Source of the DNA: Cardinalis cardinalis
Taxonomy: Eukaryota > Chordata > Aves > Passeriformes > Cardinalidae
Direction: 5' to 3'
Assembly (NCBI GenBank): GCA_014549065.1
Contig: JACDOX010000015.1
Location: 1,466,594-1,530,593, forward strand
DNA: 64,000 nt
Shown here: positions 14,351 to 27,500 of the stretch, piece by piece
Position numbering within the stretch: the stretch's first letter is position 1
How the letters are laid out: every line of letters begins with the position of its first letter
The notes under the pieces: generated by a model
The model's database searches: none
Seen by the model: the letters and a program-made list of their open reading frames with translations, nothing else
Told to the model about the DNA's origin: nothing
Translations under genes and position numbers: made by a program

Positions 14351-14719
14351 TGCTTCTAGTTCTTTTCAGCTATTTCCCCCCATGTTAGAAGTGTAGGAGA
14401 GAGATTGTAAGTGAGAAAAAATTAATATTTTATGAAGGAATATGGACAGGTCTGACCTGAGTGGTCTTTGAAGAGGAGATTAATTGCAGCCATACCTATA
14501 GAGTTAGTATTACTACCTTGTAGCCATGACACACTGCAACTATCACACTCAGGAAAACAGGGAAAAATAAAATTCTTATTCTTCTCTGCTCTAAAGTCTC
14601 TACTTATGCTGGACACTATTCTGGCAGTGGAGGCCTGTGTCAAAAATCTTGAGTGTAAATAAGCATAAAATCCTAAATGTTGTAAAACACACCATCCAGT
14701 GATAGATTTCTATGAAATC

Positions 14720-15391
14720 TGTTATAGAGAAAGATTTAATACAGAAAAGAACCCAAACATGTGACACTTTGTCAGAAAGCAAGAGATTACATAGTACAAC
14801 ACGTTTTTTGGAATGAATTTACAATGAATTTTAACTATAAAACAGAATTAAAAAAACAGGTGAAACTAAGACAAATGCAGGGTGAATTGAAACAAAGTGC
14901 CTGACTGATAATTCCAGAGATAATTGGGAATGCAGACTGGGACTCTGAGGTCCCTTATTTCAATAGGTGGGTTTTTTGTTTCTGTTTCTGCTTGTTTGTC
15001 TGCTTTTCATTTATAATGAAAAAAAAAATTTTAAAAAGGCAAGATTGCAAAAGCCAGCTTTTTCCTCAGTTTTTTTGGTGCTTTCTGCTAAGCAGCCTTG
15101 GAGCNACAAAGGTTCACAGTCTTTCACATAGACTCATGCCCTAGAAGTGTTTACAGTGAGAAGAAGAGTCCTTAAAATACATGACCACACACACAATCAT
15201 ATGGGATCTTCAGATGTTTGCATCCTGGTTGGGACTGAGCATGAAGAGGCCTCTAGACAGGCATAGGTCACGGCTCTGTGGAAATGGTGATTTGGCCTGG
15301 AGCTTCTATAGTACTGGCTTTTGAGGAGAGAGTTGTGCAGAGGAGGAACTGTCTCTTTTGGCTTAATGTTTCCAGGGCACAGACTGGAGGT
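14720..15391 (-). other. FBLN5: Inferred FBLN5 3' untranslated region
   Basis: This runs from the stop codon to just past the first good polyadenylation hexamer. No AATAAA occurs on the minus strand in this interval. The resulting UTR of about 0.67 kb, with 1335 nt of CDS and a short 5' UTR, gives an mRNA near 2.1 kb, which fits the usual fibulin-5 message size. It contains an A/T-rich stretch near 15018-15040. The exact 3' end is an estimate. Confidence 0.5.
14735..14740 (-). terminator. FBLN5: Candidate poly(A) signal ATTAAA with GU-rich downstream element
   Basis: The minus strand reads ATTAAA here, 652 nt beyond the stop codon. About 36-54 nt further on (14699-14681) comes TGGATGGTGTGTTTTACA, a GU-rich stretch of the type CstF binds. 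Cleavage would fall around 14715-14725. ATTAAA is the commonest variant hexamer; its spacing to the GU-rich element is the main support. Confidence 0.5.
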
Positions 15392-15553
15392 TTAGAAGGA
15401 GTACTGTGATACAAATATCCTCAGCCGGATGACAGAGCTGCCTCTGAAGTTGATGACGGTGTTGACAGTGATCATTTCCAAGTCCAGCTCGATCGTGCGC
15501 GGCCCCTTCACGGGCCGGGTCATCACCAGAGTGGCACTGATGGGTCCTGTTTG
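15392..15553 (-). CDS. FBLN5: FBLN5 exon 11, coding part (C-terminus)
   Basis: The 162 nt encode QTGPISATLVMTRPVKGPRT, then IELDLEMITVNTVINFRGSS and VIRLRIFVSQYSF, ending in TAA at 15394-15392. This is the terminal part of the fibulin C-terminal module, which in this family mediates binding of elastin and fibrillin partners. Human ends RIYVSQYPF. The acceptor is GTGCACAG and the exon starts in phase 0. Local G+C and CpG content (GTGCGCGGCCCC region at 15495-15506 on the plus strand) is much higher than in the surrounding intron and UTR. Confidence 0.97.
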   Translation of the reverse strand, partial: QTGPISATLVMTRPVKGPRTIELDLEMITVNTVINFRGSSVIRLRIFVSQYSF

Positions 15554-18500
15554 CTGTGCACGAAACAAGAGAAAACAGGTGAGATTGCCAAAACTAGTTC
15601 TTCAAAACCACTGTCTCACTAGTCTTCCAGCAGCTAAAATAGGTGTTTTCTGTTTCATTCTTTGAAACCACTGCAACTGAGGGGACGGAGTTTCATTTCA
15701 GCATTTGGCTTCTTTTCAGTGTGAACTGTCACCTTCTACAGTTTGTAAAGCCTTTGGGAGCCCTGCACATTAAAGGAGCTATTGAACATAGACACTTGCT
15801 ATAGCCCAAAGAAGAAAAATGTTGAAAACATGGGTTTAGGGCATAAACAAGTAATGATACATGTTTGTTTGTTTGTTTGTTTGTTTGTTGTACTCTTTAG
15901 TTTGATGTGAAGCAGCAGACACCCATTAGGGTTTGTGTTAAAGAACCTGGAGAACAGGTGTTCCCATGTGAATGGGGTCTGGTTTTGTGGTACATTGTGT
16001 ATGTTAATGGCACAAACCTTACACTCCAAAGAGAGCTTTGAATATGCAATAGCACTTCAGAAAACCAGTCCTGTACTAAATGGAAGCAGACCTTTGCAAT
16101 ATCTGACCAGAACAGTGGATTATGTGCATTCAAAAATCACATCTGCTGGTCTTTAAACCAGCTGCAGTTTCTTTTCCATCAGGAGCTTACATAGGCACAG
16201 TGAGTCCAGCTTTACCTGTCCATTTCTACCTCAAGACTGGGTATTTGTTACCTTTGATCAGAGAAGGCTGACACAGCCATGAGGAGGCGCTGGGCATGTT
16301 GCCTGGTCTGTGCCAGGCTGGGTCCTGGTGCCTCAGCAAGGGCACACTGTCTGTCCCTCCCTCCCAGCTGGCTGTGCCCTCCCCCTGCCCAGGGAATGGC
16401 TGGGTGTTGAATCACTGCAACAGCAGCTCGGGCAATGGGGATGGCTGCTGGGGCATCAGCATCTGCTAGATTGACCCAAATGAGGGGGAAAGTCAGTGGG
16501 ATCAGTGGTGACTTTGCAACAGGAAAGCTCTTGTGAGATGTAAATCGTTATAACGGGACCGCTTGTCAATCAGGATTTTGAAACGTTTTCATTTTCTTAC
16601 AGGAGGAATCTGCAGTTCTTGCGAGAAATATGTCCTGGAATCTATCCCACCACCCGTGTCCATGAGGGATAGGAACCTTCAGTAGCCACAGAACAGGACT
16701 TAATGTGAATGTCAGAGCCAGGTTTTGCCTGGGGCTGAAAATCAACCTCCTGAGAATCACTGTCCCTTGTGGATGTGCCCCATTCTCTGCAGACACCCCT
16801 GTAATCTCTGCATGTTGGTGGTGTGGCAAAGATGGCTGGGGAACACAGAGATCTTCTGAGGAAAACAAATTTTAAAAAGCTCATGTAATTACATTTTCTC
16901 TAACAATGTCNACAAAAAATGTGTTCTCAGTGGAAAAAAATCATAACAAATGAAAGCAAAGAACCCAGAAAGCAAATTGTTGGCATAAAGGGGTAGGTTT
17001 TTGGCTTACTTTTTTGATTTTCACGTTTTTCAATTTCCAATGAAAAAGTTTAATAAAACANACGAGAAACATTGAGTCTTTTGGTGACAGTTGTTGATTG
17101 TCCATCAAATAAAAAACAGTTTGGCACAATAGTTTCTCTTGAGCTTGGGAAACCTGAGCTNTTCTTAGACATGGATACAGCTCTGGGCTTTCCTAAACCC
17201 GCTGTCTCATAGGAGAGGCATGTTTGCTTTGGGTAGGTTACTCTCCTGAGAGATCCAGCAGTTCCTGCAGATCCAGTTCCTGCAGATCAGCACACTGCTG
17301 TGCACATCTGTGTATAAAAAAATGCCTCATAATGAAGGTTTAAGTGACAGTCATGAGAAGCTCAGTTGTGCCATCAGGACATTCAGCTAACAATAAGATG
17401 CCCCATGTTTCCCCAGGGAGCACTGGACTTACCCGCATGTAGAATTCCCTGCCCTCGTTCCCTGATTTAATTTGGAAGATGTAATAGGCTCCAGGGTAGC
17501 GAGTTGTTGCTTGCATCTGAAAAATATCCGAAGGCACAGACCTCCCAGACACCATATCCATCACTCTGTACAGGATNGTGAAGGGCTGATCTCTGCACCC
17601 AGGGTTTTCAGCTGGACACATGCAGCGGCTGGTTGTCAGAGATAGGATTGTCAGAGAGAGGGTTGTCAGAGATAGAATTGTCAGCAGGGTTACAAATTGC
17701 TGTAATATTTGATTATTTATATAAACAAATGTGCATAAATAAATAAACAAACAAATAATGTTGTTGATCAGCTAAAATAATCAATGAAACTTGTAATCAT
17801 TTTCTCACTATTAGCATTTTCTGTGTTGCTGTTCTGGCTTATATCCTGCCTCCTTTTTCTTGTCTTCTTGGCCAAAATACCTTGGCATTCTCCTTAGATC
17901 ACTCAAAAATGTGGACTTCCTTTGAAGCAGCCCTGCAGGTGTAGAATACTCTGTACATGCTTGTTCTGATAGTAATTTAAACTGAACTGTCCCCAGAATC
18001 ATTTCACTGATAGTACTACATTAACAGTAGTGATTTTTGTTTCACTATATTTTGTGCACTACATGAAAACATACAGTAGACANCCTGGATCAAAACAAAG
18101 CTCTAACATCAAATGCAGAGCCTTAAGGAAGAAGAGGATATGACAAGCATATGACACTTCCACCAACAGTCTCCAATTGTTTGTGACTCAGGGAATCCTT
18201 GAAACAAAAATTTCTTCTTTCTATTCATCAGCTATTAATGCATTTCTTATCCATCAGCTTTTCCATGTTTGGCATCCACAGCCCCCTTTGGCCAGAAGCC
18301 CCACAGCCCCTTTCATTTCTCTTTGCATGGCTCTTTCTGACTTTATCTGGTGCTCCCAGCTGTTCACCTGAAAGGAGAGCAGCCAGTCAATCCCTGCTCA
18401 TCCTCCTCACCCATCTCAGGGCTTCATATCTGACCCTGTTCATGGCTGAACTGCTCTAATTTGGCTGTTATTCACAAGGAAGCTATTCCATACTTTTGAG

Positions 18501-21500
18501 CATCCTCATTGCTTCTTATGAACCTTTATCCACTTATATTTCTTTTGACAGGAGGGGAAGGAACTGCACAGTCTTAAAGATGTAGTACACAATAGCATGT
18601 GCATCAAGGATATNCTCTACTTACTAACATTTGAAATTCAGATTGCTTTTCTGACCTCTGGTGAGTACTGCAGATCATGGAACTAGAACCTTCAAATCTC
18701 AGTTTGCANGGATTATGATCAGATCAGTGGTCCTTCTTTAATTTGTGTATTTGGGATTTTCTTTTTACTTTAAATTCATCTACACTGAATTTCATCTGCC
18801 ATTTTTATTGCACAGNCATTGAGGCTTATTCTGTAGTATTTTTCTACCCACTTTTATCTACTGTCTTCAGATATTGTTGCAGANTTTGCCCATCTCATGG
18901 TTTATTCTTTTCCCCAGGTTGCTTATTATGGACCAAGTAGGTCCAACTCAGATCTCTGCAGAAATTCAGCATGAAAGTTGACAATTTAATACTATCTTCT
19001 GTTTAATTTCTGTCTTTCAGCTTCTTATTCTTCTGTTCCAAGGTTTTTCTCTGTTACTTATGACTGGCTTATTTCCATGATAACTATGTGAGGGTCTTTT
19101 CAGAAGCCTTTGGAAATGCAAACAGACTGCATCAGTCCATGTGCCCTACCCACATGCTGCTGATTTCTTCAGAGAACTCTAAGGAAGTTGTAAAGCAGGA
19201 TATCCCTTTATAAAAGCCATGTAGGGGGAATTTACTGGGCAAGGGTCTTTTTGACTATTTTTCTATAACCTTCACTGCTGACATCAATTTCAGACAGTGC
19301 ATCTGGCATGTCCCCCATCAAGAGGCTCCTGGCATTATGATCACCCAATTCCTTCCATAGAAAACACAGATGCAAGGAATTCACTTGGCTTTTATACTGA
19401 CCACTTCTGGACATATGTCACTAATTAAGTGCAGGCCCATCTAGACATGAGCCAAAGCCACCAAACACAAAGCTCAGAGATCATGTTCTGGTGCAAGCTG
19501 CTCTGCAAGGACTCTGTAGCTGGGCTCTGGGGAATTTAGATACAGAGGATTCAGTTCTTTCAAATTCCAGTCTGACTCTTATCACCAAGGTAGGAGAACC
19601 CAGAACTAGACAGACACTATGTGTCCACTCTTCAGCTGCCCTAGTTCAGAAAACAATGCAAATACACTCGTAAATTCTAAAGGAAAGAAACTAATTACTA
19701 ATCTTTTGCTTTCTATAAACTATATTAGGCTACCAAGCAATTCCAGGTTATTTGGTTTAGTGCAAACNTTGTGGATGAAATAATGTGGACTGCAGTATAT
19801 TGACATCTGTCTGGAACTGAAATATTTTGAGCCCCAGCAAATACATACAAATGTAAAAGAAACAGGCTATTTTAAGAAATTTAGGGTTTATTGTTTGTCT
19901 GCTCAAATGTTTCCCAGTTGAGACAGTGACAGTACTAACAGCCCCATCCAGACACATCCAATTTCTGGGCAAGGTGGATCAGTCTGTGAACTATTCAGTA
20001 CTTTTAACCTTTAAGCAATAAGAAACTATTTGTATCCTGCTCTAACTAATATTTTAAAGTACTTTCCAGGCATAAACTAGTTATCATTTGCAGGAAAGAT
20101 TCCTACTAATAAACAAGCTGCATTTGAGCATATATGAAGTCAGTAATATAAGTAAATGTCTCTTATTACATCACAAGCCTCTCTGTTTTGTCAGCTGATA
20201 GCTGTTTTTCCAGACTCTCTAACTTTACATATATCTGAGTATGATATATCAATCATATCATATCATATCATATCATATCATATCATATCTATCATACCTG
20301 GTGACCTGGTAAGCAATTGCAATTTATTATTTTTATAAAGCTTACCAGTGGTAAATTTAGCAACAGTATGTATGTATAGCTGTTTAGATAGATTTCATGG
20401 CTGTAGTGTAAAATTGCAGCTTCTTTGGTTTACCTTAGATACAACTTTCACAGACAGAAATTGCTTTTGTGGCTGTGGATATGTTACTCACTTCTCATTA
20501 ATCTGGAGATAAGGCTCCTCACATCGTACTGGATCTAAACATTTATATTCTCCTGGGATATTGAAACATGTTTGCTGTGCAGTACAGGTGAAGTTTCTGA
20601 TTTCACATTCATTGATATCTAAAACAAAAGGAATAAGAGAATGGCTGAAGCAGGAAAATATGTACAAGATATCACTCCTACAAACTGGTTTCCATCTTAA
20701 AGAATTATCTCAAAATNCATAAAACTCTTGCACTGTGAGAGGTGACCTTTTTATAACTGTCCCCTCTTTTAAGATCAGTTTTTACTCCNTTCACTTCTGC
20801 TAATTAGAGTGCTCCCACATGCTGAATGCTGAAAAAAAAAAAAAAAAGGAATTGGCTGCTCAAACTCTCCGACCTTAGAGAATGGGAAGAGTAGACATGT
20901 ACAACAGAGGGGAGAGCATTTGAGGTCTTTCCTGTGTAGCTGTTTCCTAGNCTATGAAGTCTTACTTAAAACAACACACCAATTCACCTCAGCAGGAATA
21001 TTCACGTGCTGACATCCTTACTAGNATTGCATAATTGGCCCCTACAAGTATTTCACTGTTCAATGCCAAGACCAAGCATCTCAGTTCTTGAAAACCTCTT
21101 TCTAGACACAGGATCTACTTTATGGTCCCCATGGGTTTTAATCAGTGCAGAAATTTACCTTGGCAGCTTCTACTGTCATCAAGCAAATTATATCCTGAAG
21201 GACAGGTACAGTAGTAAGAACCAGGCCCGTTCACACATTCGTGCTGGCAGAGAAACTCTGAGAAGCTGCATTCATCCATGTCTGCAGTGGGAAAACAAAT
21301 ACCAAAGTTCAGTGTCTTTGACTTTACTNTCAAAAGAGCAGTCCTGCAGGCAGGTGGCCACCCAGACTACCTGCCCATTACTTCAGCTGGAGGCTGGCAC
21401 TCTCCAGCTCCCTAGAGCTCTGCAGCAACCTGACAAAACGCTATACAACAAGTTCTTCATTAAACACTTTTTTTCTAAGGAAACCAAAGCTGCTGCTGAG

Positions 21501-24500
21501 CACAATGTATGGCTTTTAATTATTAATTTTTCTTTTCTAATACCTGTCACCACTTGGCCATGTTTTCATTTCTGTTTTACGTCAGAGATAGATACTCTGA
21601 CAACAAAGCTGCAACTGTAATTTAAAAGGAAAGACTTGGCANCAGTTTTGTTTTATTTTTTTCCCTTCTTTTGGAGAACAAGCTTCACGTTCCCAGGGTT
21701 CCAGCCACATGGGTTCCAGCAGAACTCCTGCAGCCAGCCGTGTCTGTTTCATATTTTTTAGCCTCTAGTCAGTTACTTCCAAGTCAATCCAGCAAGACTC
21801 CAAGAGCACATCCCAGCCTGGGTCAGACACACTGGAAGGCCCAGCCCTCTCCCAGATACATGGGAAGCCAGGCAGTCTGTCAAATCCTGATTGAGAGCAG
21901 AAACTGAGCTCTTTGCCCCTTGCTATCATGAATTGACCAGTCATTGTGTTCTGCAGGGCTGTGCTCAAGTGAGAAAGATGAACTTCAGAGCTGCACATGG
22001 AGCCATGGCTGACTGAGGGGAAAACACATGCAAAGGCANGAGGCCGAGGGAGGCTGCCACTAATCATTTCCTTATTTCCCTGTTCAGGGGAAGAAAGAAA
22101 CAAAGGCCAGAGCCCCAGCCAGGAACTCCCAAGTTCTTATTCCCAGCTCTGACATGTTGACTCTCCCAGGCAAATCACTTTTACTCTTCAGACTGAATTT
22201 CCCTTTCTTCTAAATTGAGTTCAGTCCAGTTATTCACTTCTGGTGTTTTGTGCAAATGGATTGGAAAGTATTTGAAGTCCAAATGTATCCAAGTGGCCTT
22301 AGGGCTGAAATCAGATTCTCAAAAGGGAGATGAAAGGAACTCTACACCTAGGTAGTCCTGTTACTGTGTGCGTTTCCCCAGTGAGTTCACAGAAACAAAC
22401 ACCTTCCTGAAGCTCCATGGACTGAGGGCTGACTCCATAAAGTGGCTGAGATATCAGCCACCCTCTGGCATCCTAGCCCAGACCTCCNGCATATTGGATT
22501 TATAAAACTGGTGCTTGGCTGCTGTCAGGTGCTAAGGGACTTGGAGCCCCAAGAGCCCTNCATTCCTGCTCTTGGGCCCACAGTGTTCCTAAACACTCCT
22601 GGCATTCTCCTGGCTGCCTGTGTGCACACAACAGGGTGGTTGTCATTTCAGAGCACATCTAATGCCCTTGGAAGACCTCTGTGGTTAGAAAATAATGATG
22701 ATATTGGGAAAGCCAGGTTGAAATCTCTGCCTCTCTCCTTGAACTGGGGCAAGAATGCCTTCCAGCTCCAAGGTAAGTTGGCTGCTAGGCCATGGACTAA
22801 CCCCGCTCCTATTGAAATAAATCTGAATCCTGGCTGTCTCTTCAGAGTGTCCCCCTGACCAGGCATTCCCTTTGCGAGCCTCAGATCTCCAGTGATTGCT
22901 GTGAAGAAGCTCATCCAGAGAAACCTGACCTGCTTTGTCAAACATCACTTGCACAAGATTGTCAGGAAAAGATTTTTCTGGTCTGTGTCTGGGTGGTGGA
23001 AAGACCCTTCTGCTGGCTTAGCTCTCAGACATGGATGAGGCTCAAGCAGCACCTTATTGGGCTTTGCAATGAACTTATCTGGTTCAGACCCCCAGGTAGC
23101 TCAGGAGGTGAACACATACAAAACATTCAGGGGTATAACCTAGAACAAGAAAATCCATCAGGATGCAGAACACTAAGTTAGGTGTTTAATTCTTAAGAGC
23201 CTTTAGATATTTAATATTTGTTCTTCCCCTTATAACAAGGAGATTTGCAGGGAAAATATCTTGGGAAACACTAATCATATACACTGCATCTCACATGTCT
23301 TCTCTCTCAGAAACAGCATATTACATCTGTTTACTGTAAATTAAAACTCAAGTATTTTCCAGTGTATTTTTCCAAGACATATTGGCTGAATTTTCTAATT
23401 TTATCAGGCTGATGGTACAATAAGCAAAGAAATAAGTTTTGCCTTCAATTAAAATAAAATAATACAATAAAAACAAAATNCAGAAAAGAAAAATTACAGT
23501 GACATAAGCACAGTTTATTCTGCTATGTGCTGAACAGGTCAGCAATAACTGTAATAAGAAATCGTATATTGTTTTTAAAGTGAAGCCAGAGCCATACAGG
23601 GGAAACTGGGGAAAGTTTCAGGCAGAAATGAGCAGTCGTGAAGAGCAAGGGAAATACANGCATTCAACAGACAAATGGAAAAGTACTTTCTAGAAACTAT
23701 TTCTTTAATCATGGAAGAATGTCCTCAGGCTATCTCTACTTGCTCTAATAAAGCTTCCTGTTCAGCATTACAGAGTGCTTTCTTATGTTTTGCTGTTACC
23801 TTGGAGCTTTTGAATATTTAGCTTATTTCTTTAAAACCATTTGTGGCCCTCCTCCACGGAGTTTTCCTGGGTATTTGCTGAGTGCTTTAGCTGGAAAGAA
23901 GATCATATGCGTTGCAGCTATCCTGANGCTACCATGGACCAAGGCAAAAAAACTTTGAAAAAGTTTGTAAAAACAATGCCTTTGAAAAAATAAATGTAAT
24001 AGAATTAAAGAAACCAAAAGAGTAAATAAGAGAGTTACCACTGCAGTTAACTCCATCAGCTTCCAGTTCATAGCCAGGTTCACAGCGGCAGAGAAAAGAG
24101 CCATAGGTGTTGACACAGGTCTGAGTGCAAGGGTTTTCACTTGTACATTCATTCACATCTATGGGAAAACAATGCCAAATTCATCAGTGCTTCTCCCCAA
24201 ACTCAATTTTCTTTTTTTTTTTTCTGCAGAGCATTTCAAAGAGATTAGCTGTACAGTCAGAATGATTTTTCTGAAAAAATATAACCGAGTCAGTGTTGTT
24301 TATTTGGATTCAGGTTGATACCTGGGAATATCATGTTGGAAACACGACATGTGTGGAAGTGAAGCATTTTGAGAATGATCTCAATTAAAAAAATAACGTG
24401 GAAGATGGGGATGAAATTTTTTATTATAAATGTTTCTGTCGTTATCCTGCAATTTGAAAACCATTGAACCAATGTTGTCATAACAGTCTGAGAAAAATGC

Positions 24501-27500
24501 AGCAGGATTTTCCTGAGAAAGATAAGGCAATGATGAGGGGTCCTTATGGAAGCCTTGGGCTAAGGCAAAAGCAATACTTTTTTCCTCGTAGGACATTAAC
24601 AACTTCTAATCATCATGAGCACAGACCTTCTCCTGCAGCATATGGGAAGATGCTCTCTGCTTTGCCAGGGAGACTGTGAAGGGGTTGTGTTGACTTTGAG
24701 TTAGCACATCACAGCAAAAGGTGATCTAATGCCTAGGACTCCAGTCTGGAACCCTGGAGACTCTGATTTACTGATCTGACAAAGGTTTCCTGTCTCAGTT
24801 GGGTCACACAACCTCAGATTTTAATAATAAATTCAGTGCCTTAACACTTGGTAATTCCACTGAATTGAGGTTTGGGCCTCTATGCATATTTCTCCTGATA
24901 CACCAGTGCTGTTGCACCTGAACCCCTTTGAGGTACTGCGAAACTCCAGAAATATCTGTCTGACAAACCTGTGAACATTTTCAAAAGCAGTGCTGGGAAG
25001 GTCACTTGTGCTCTAAAAACCAAGCAAGTCTTAAGAGTGTGGCTGAGGGGGCGCCAAGGATTTCAGGCCTGGTTCACCATTCTCCTACCTTGGCAGGATC
25101 TCCCATCGTCGTTGAGGGTGAAGCCGGGGTTGCAGGTGCAGGAGTAGGAGCCGGGCACGTTGGCGCACAGCTGCTGGCAGTAGCCGTAGCGACATTCGTC
25201 TATGTCTGCGGGGAAAAGGAGGGAAACTGGAGTGCTCTGCATCTCCTCATGACAGACAAAGCAGCCAGCACACTGAGCCAGCAGTGCTGATAACACAGAA
25301 ATACCCCAGCACACTGGTCATGGTGTCACAGCCAAACTTCCAGGCGTTCAGACATGGAGTTAGAGTTGAAATATACCTGTCCCCAGTAGAATGTGGTAAT
25401 GTGGTGTTATCCCCATCTGGCATCTACCAGTGTGTCTGATGGATTGATTGGCATTGCTGTAACCTTCAGTTTAAATCAGGCAGCCCAGTTTGTTCCTTTA
25501 AGCAGCTCCCTCAAAGGATACCTGGCTGCCAGCACAACCACAGCCAACATTGCAGCGAAATTTTGGCAGAATCAAAATAGAAACCTTCTTTGCCTCCACA
25601 TATACCAAAGCTGCTCACTGGAACAGCAGTGTTTGTTACTACAGGCTTCTTTTTTGAGTGAGGATATTTTTGAAAGATTTTTTTCCAAATAGTCACATAC
25701 TCTTTTTATATGAATTTTTAACTGACAAATTACAGACTGTATAAACAGTTAGTTTAATGCCAAAATAGCAGTTTGGGCTGAATTGCAGCATTGGCAGTGC
25801 ATGCAACTGAGTGCTATGAGCACAAGAAAATGCTTTAAGACATGTAATATGGTAAGAGCTAGAAGATTTTTGCCTCAGAACTAAAAACTAAAAGGAAACA
25901 CCTGGAATAGCTGTCCTTTCAAAACCTTAACATTTCCTTTGGTATCAACTGGCTTTTGATTTATGGAGATTTTTNAAAATAGCTGTGTTAAAGCTTTAAA
26001 GCTAAATTTATGCAATAGAAAATGCAGTATGTTATATGCAGTCAGCAAGATAACTTAAAGGTCAGATCAGTGGTGATAAGTACACCAGCAGCAGGCTTCA
26101 CCAAATCCTCCAAAAATAAAAAGGGTTTTAAGTAAATTAATACCTCTTTCACAGACACAATGCATTACATGAAGTACATGCTTTGTCTTTTCAGGACTGT
26201 TATNTCATGAGTGCTACATTTTGAGGGTAAGGACTTCTACAGGGCTGCTTCTTGTGGACGGGTCATGTGGACACTGCTGCACTGGCTTCTCTGTGTAAAG
26301 TTTANAGGATAATTGCAACAGATAGAAGTGTAGGTTTTTATAATGGTGATTTACTAACAGTAATTNGTAATTCCACTGAATTCCACTGCACTAATAACAG
26401 TGCACCAAAAAAATTTGTCTCTAAACCCCAACTCGGCCCTCTGATTACAGTAAGTATTGCTTTACTGCTTTATGGCAGCAGTAAAATCACTTCTCCAAAG
26501 CCAGTATAAAGTATGGAAAACTGAGACTTCTTTGAAATTTAGGGGGAAATATAGCAATTCTAAACACAATTTGCTTTTCCTTTTTTACATTGCCTTGCAA
26601 TAATCCACCCCATGATTACTTAAATAGGGCAATACTGGGATGTTATTCCCTATTTTAGATAGCATAAGCAGGTACTCAAATCAATCATTGCAGCCATTTC
26701 AGTTCTCTGCTATAACCACCAAGCAGAAGAGTATTTTAGATCTGTGTTCAAATCCTGAATGCTGCACACAACCCTTTCTTTTGGCCTGTAACTGGGAGAA
26801 GTAAATGGGTAACAGAACAGGCGATGCAGAGCAGAATCTGCCTTCCTCCCCTCCCTCATCTCCACCCTATCACATATACCTGTACATTCCCCAGCACAAG
26901 CTTTGAGAAGTTGATTTATCATAAATTAGGTAGCAGGGGCCTTCCTATCCCAGGGGCCTTCCTATCCTACTGCAAGACAGTGACTCCCTGAAGTGGCTAT
27001 GGCTGTGCAGACCCCAGCNTGGACAGGGCTCAGCCTGGTGCCTGCCAGGTGAATTACACAGCAGCAGTTAGGAAAGCAGCCAGGAATTCATGGAATTGGT
27101 ACTTGGGAGGAGAAAGCTGGAAAATAACTGGAGATGCTCCAGGGACAAATGGGCAGGGAAAGCCCATTCTCCTTCCAGTGGAGATGTGACAGGATGGTCC
27201 AGCTCTGCAGAGCTGGCACCAAATAGCCTGCACTGCAGGGAAAAAACTAATAATGGGTAAATTTTCTTAAAAAACAGTTGTATGCTGTTCCTAGGTCCTA
27301 CCTGTGTACCTAAAATTAACATCTACATCATCCTTCCATGTGTATGTCAAGTGAGGGGAAAGGGCTGGAGGAGAAGAGAGATGGAAGTTTTGTTTTCCTG
27401 TGCTGTTTGCTGAGCAATATTTTTTCAACAGGACTGAGCTAAAAGGATGAACAGGACATTGCTGCAAGGAAAATAATAAAATTGAAATAAAACTGCATGG

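Larger units (their letters stand above)
1..14680. other. Intergenic region beyond the 3' end of FBLN5
   Basis: I find no exon with supported splice sites and protein similarity here. In mammals the next gene on this side is TC2N, transcribed in the same direction, but no TC2N coding segment was recognised. Open frames on both strands are short and mutually overlapping. Contents: the LTR copy at 6482-6756, the CR1 relic at 13920-14350, a 19-bp duplication at 10529, poly-T and poly-A runs at 11319-11336 and 11569-11581, and a GC-rich, CpG-poor block at about 2750-3420. Confidence 0.6.
15554..17432 (-). other. FBLN5: FBLN5 intron 10
   Basis: The intron is 1879 bp, from GTAAGT to GCACAG, in phase 0. 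It has the 15-bp duplication at 17260, a GC-richer patch at 16280-16460 and the (GTTT)n array. Confidence 0.95.
17629..20491 (-). other. FBLN5: FBLN5 intron 9
   Basis: The intron is 2863 bp, from GTGAGT to AACCAG, in phase 2. It contains the (ATCAT)n array, the 0.95 kb CR1 relic and, at its 3' end, the minisatellite. Confidence 0.93.

Noticed and set aside
21006..21620. 204-codon plus-strand open frame
   Set aside because: It is the longest frame in the window but lies antisense to FBLN5 exon 8 and intron sequence, has no similarity to a known protein, and is interrupted by Ns.
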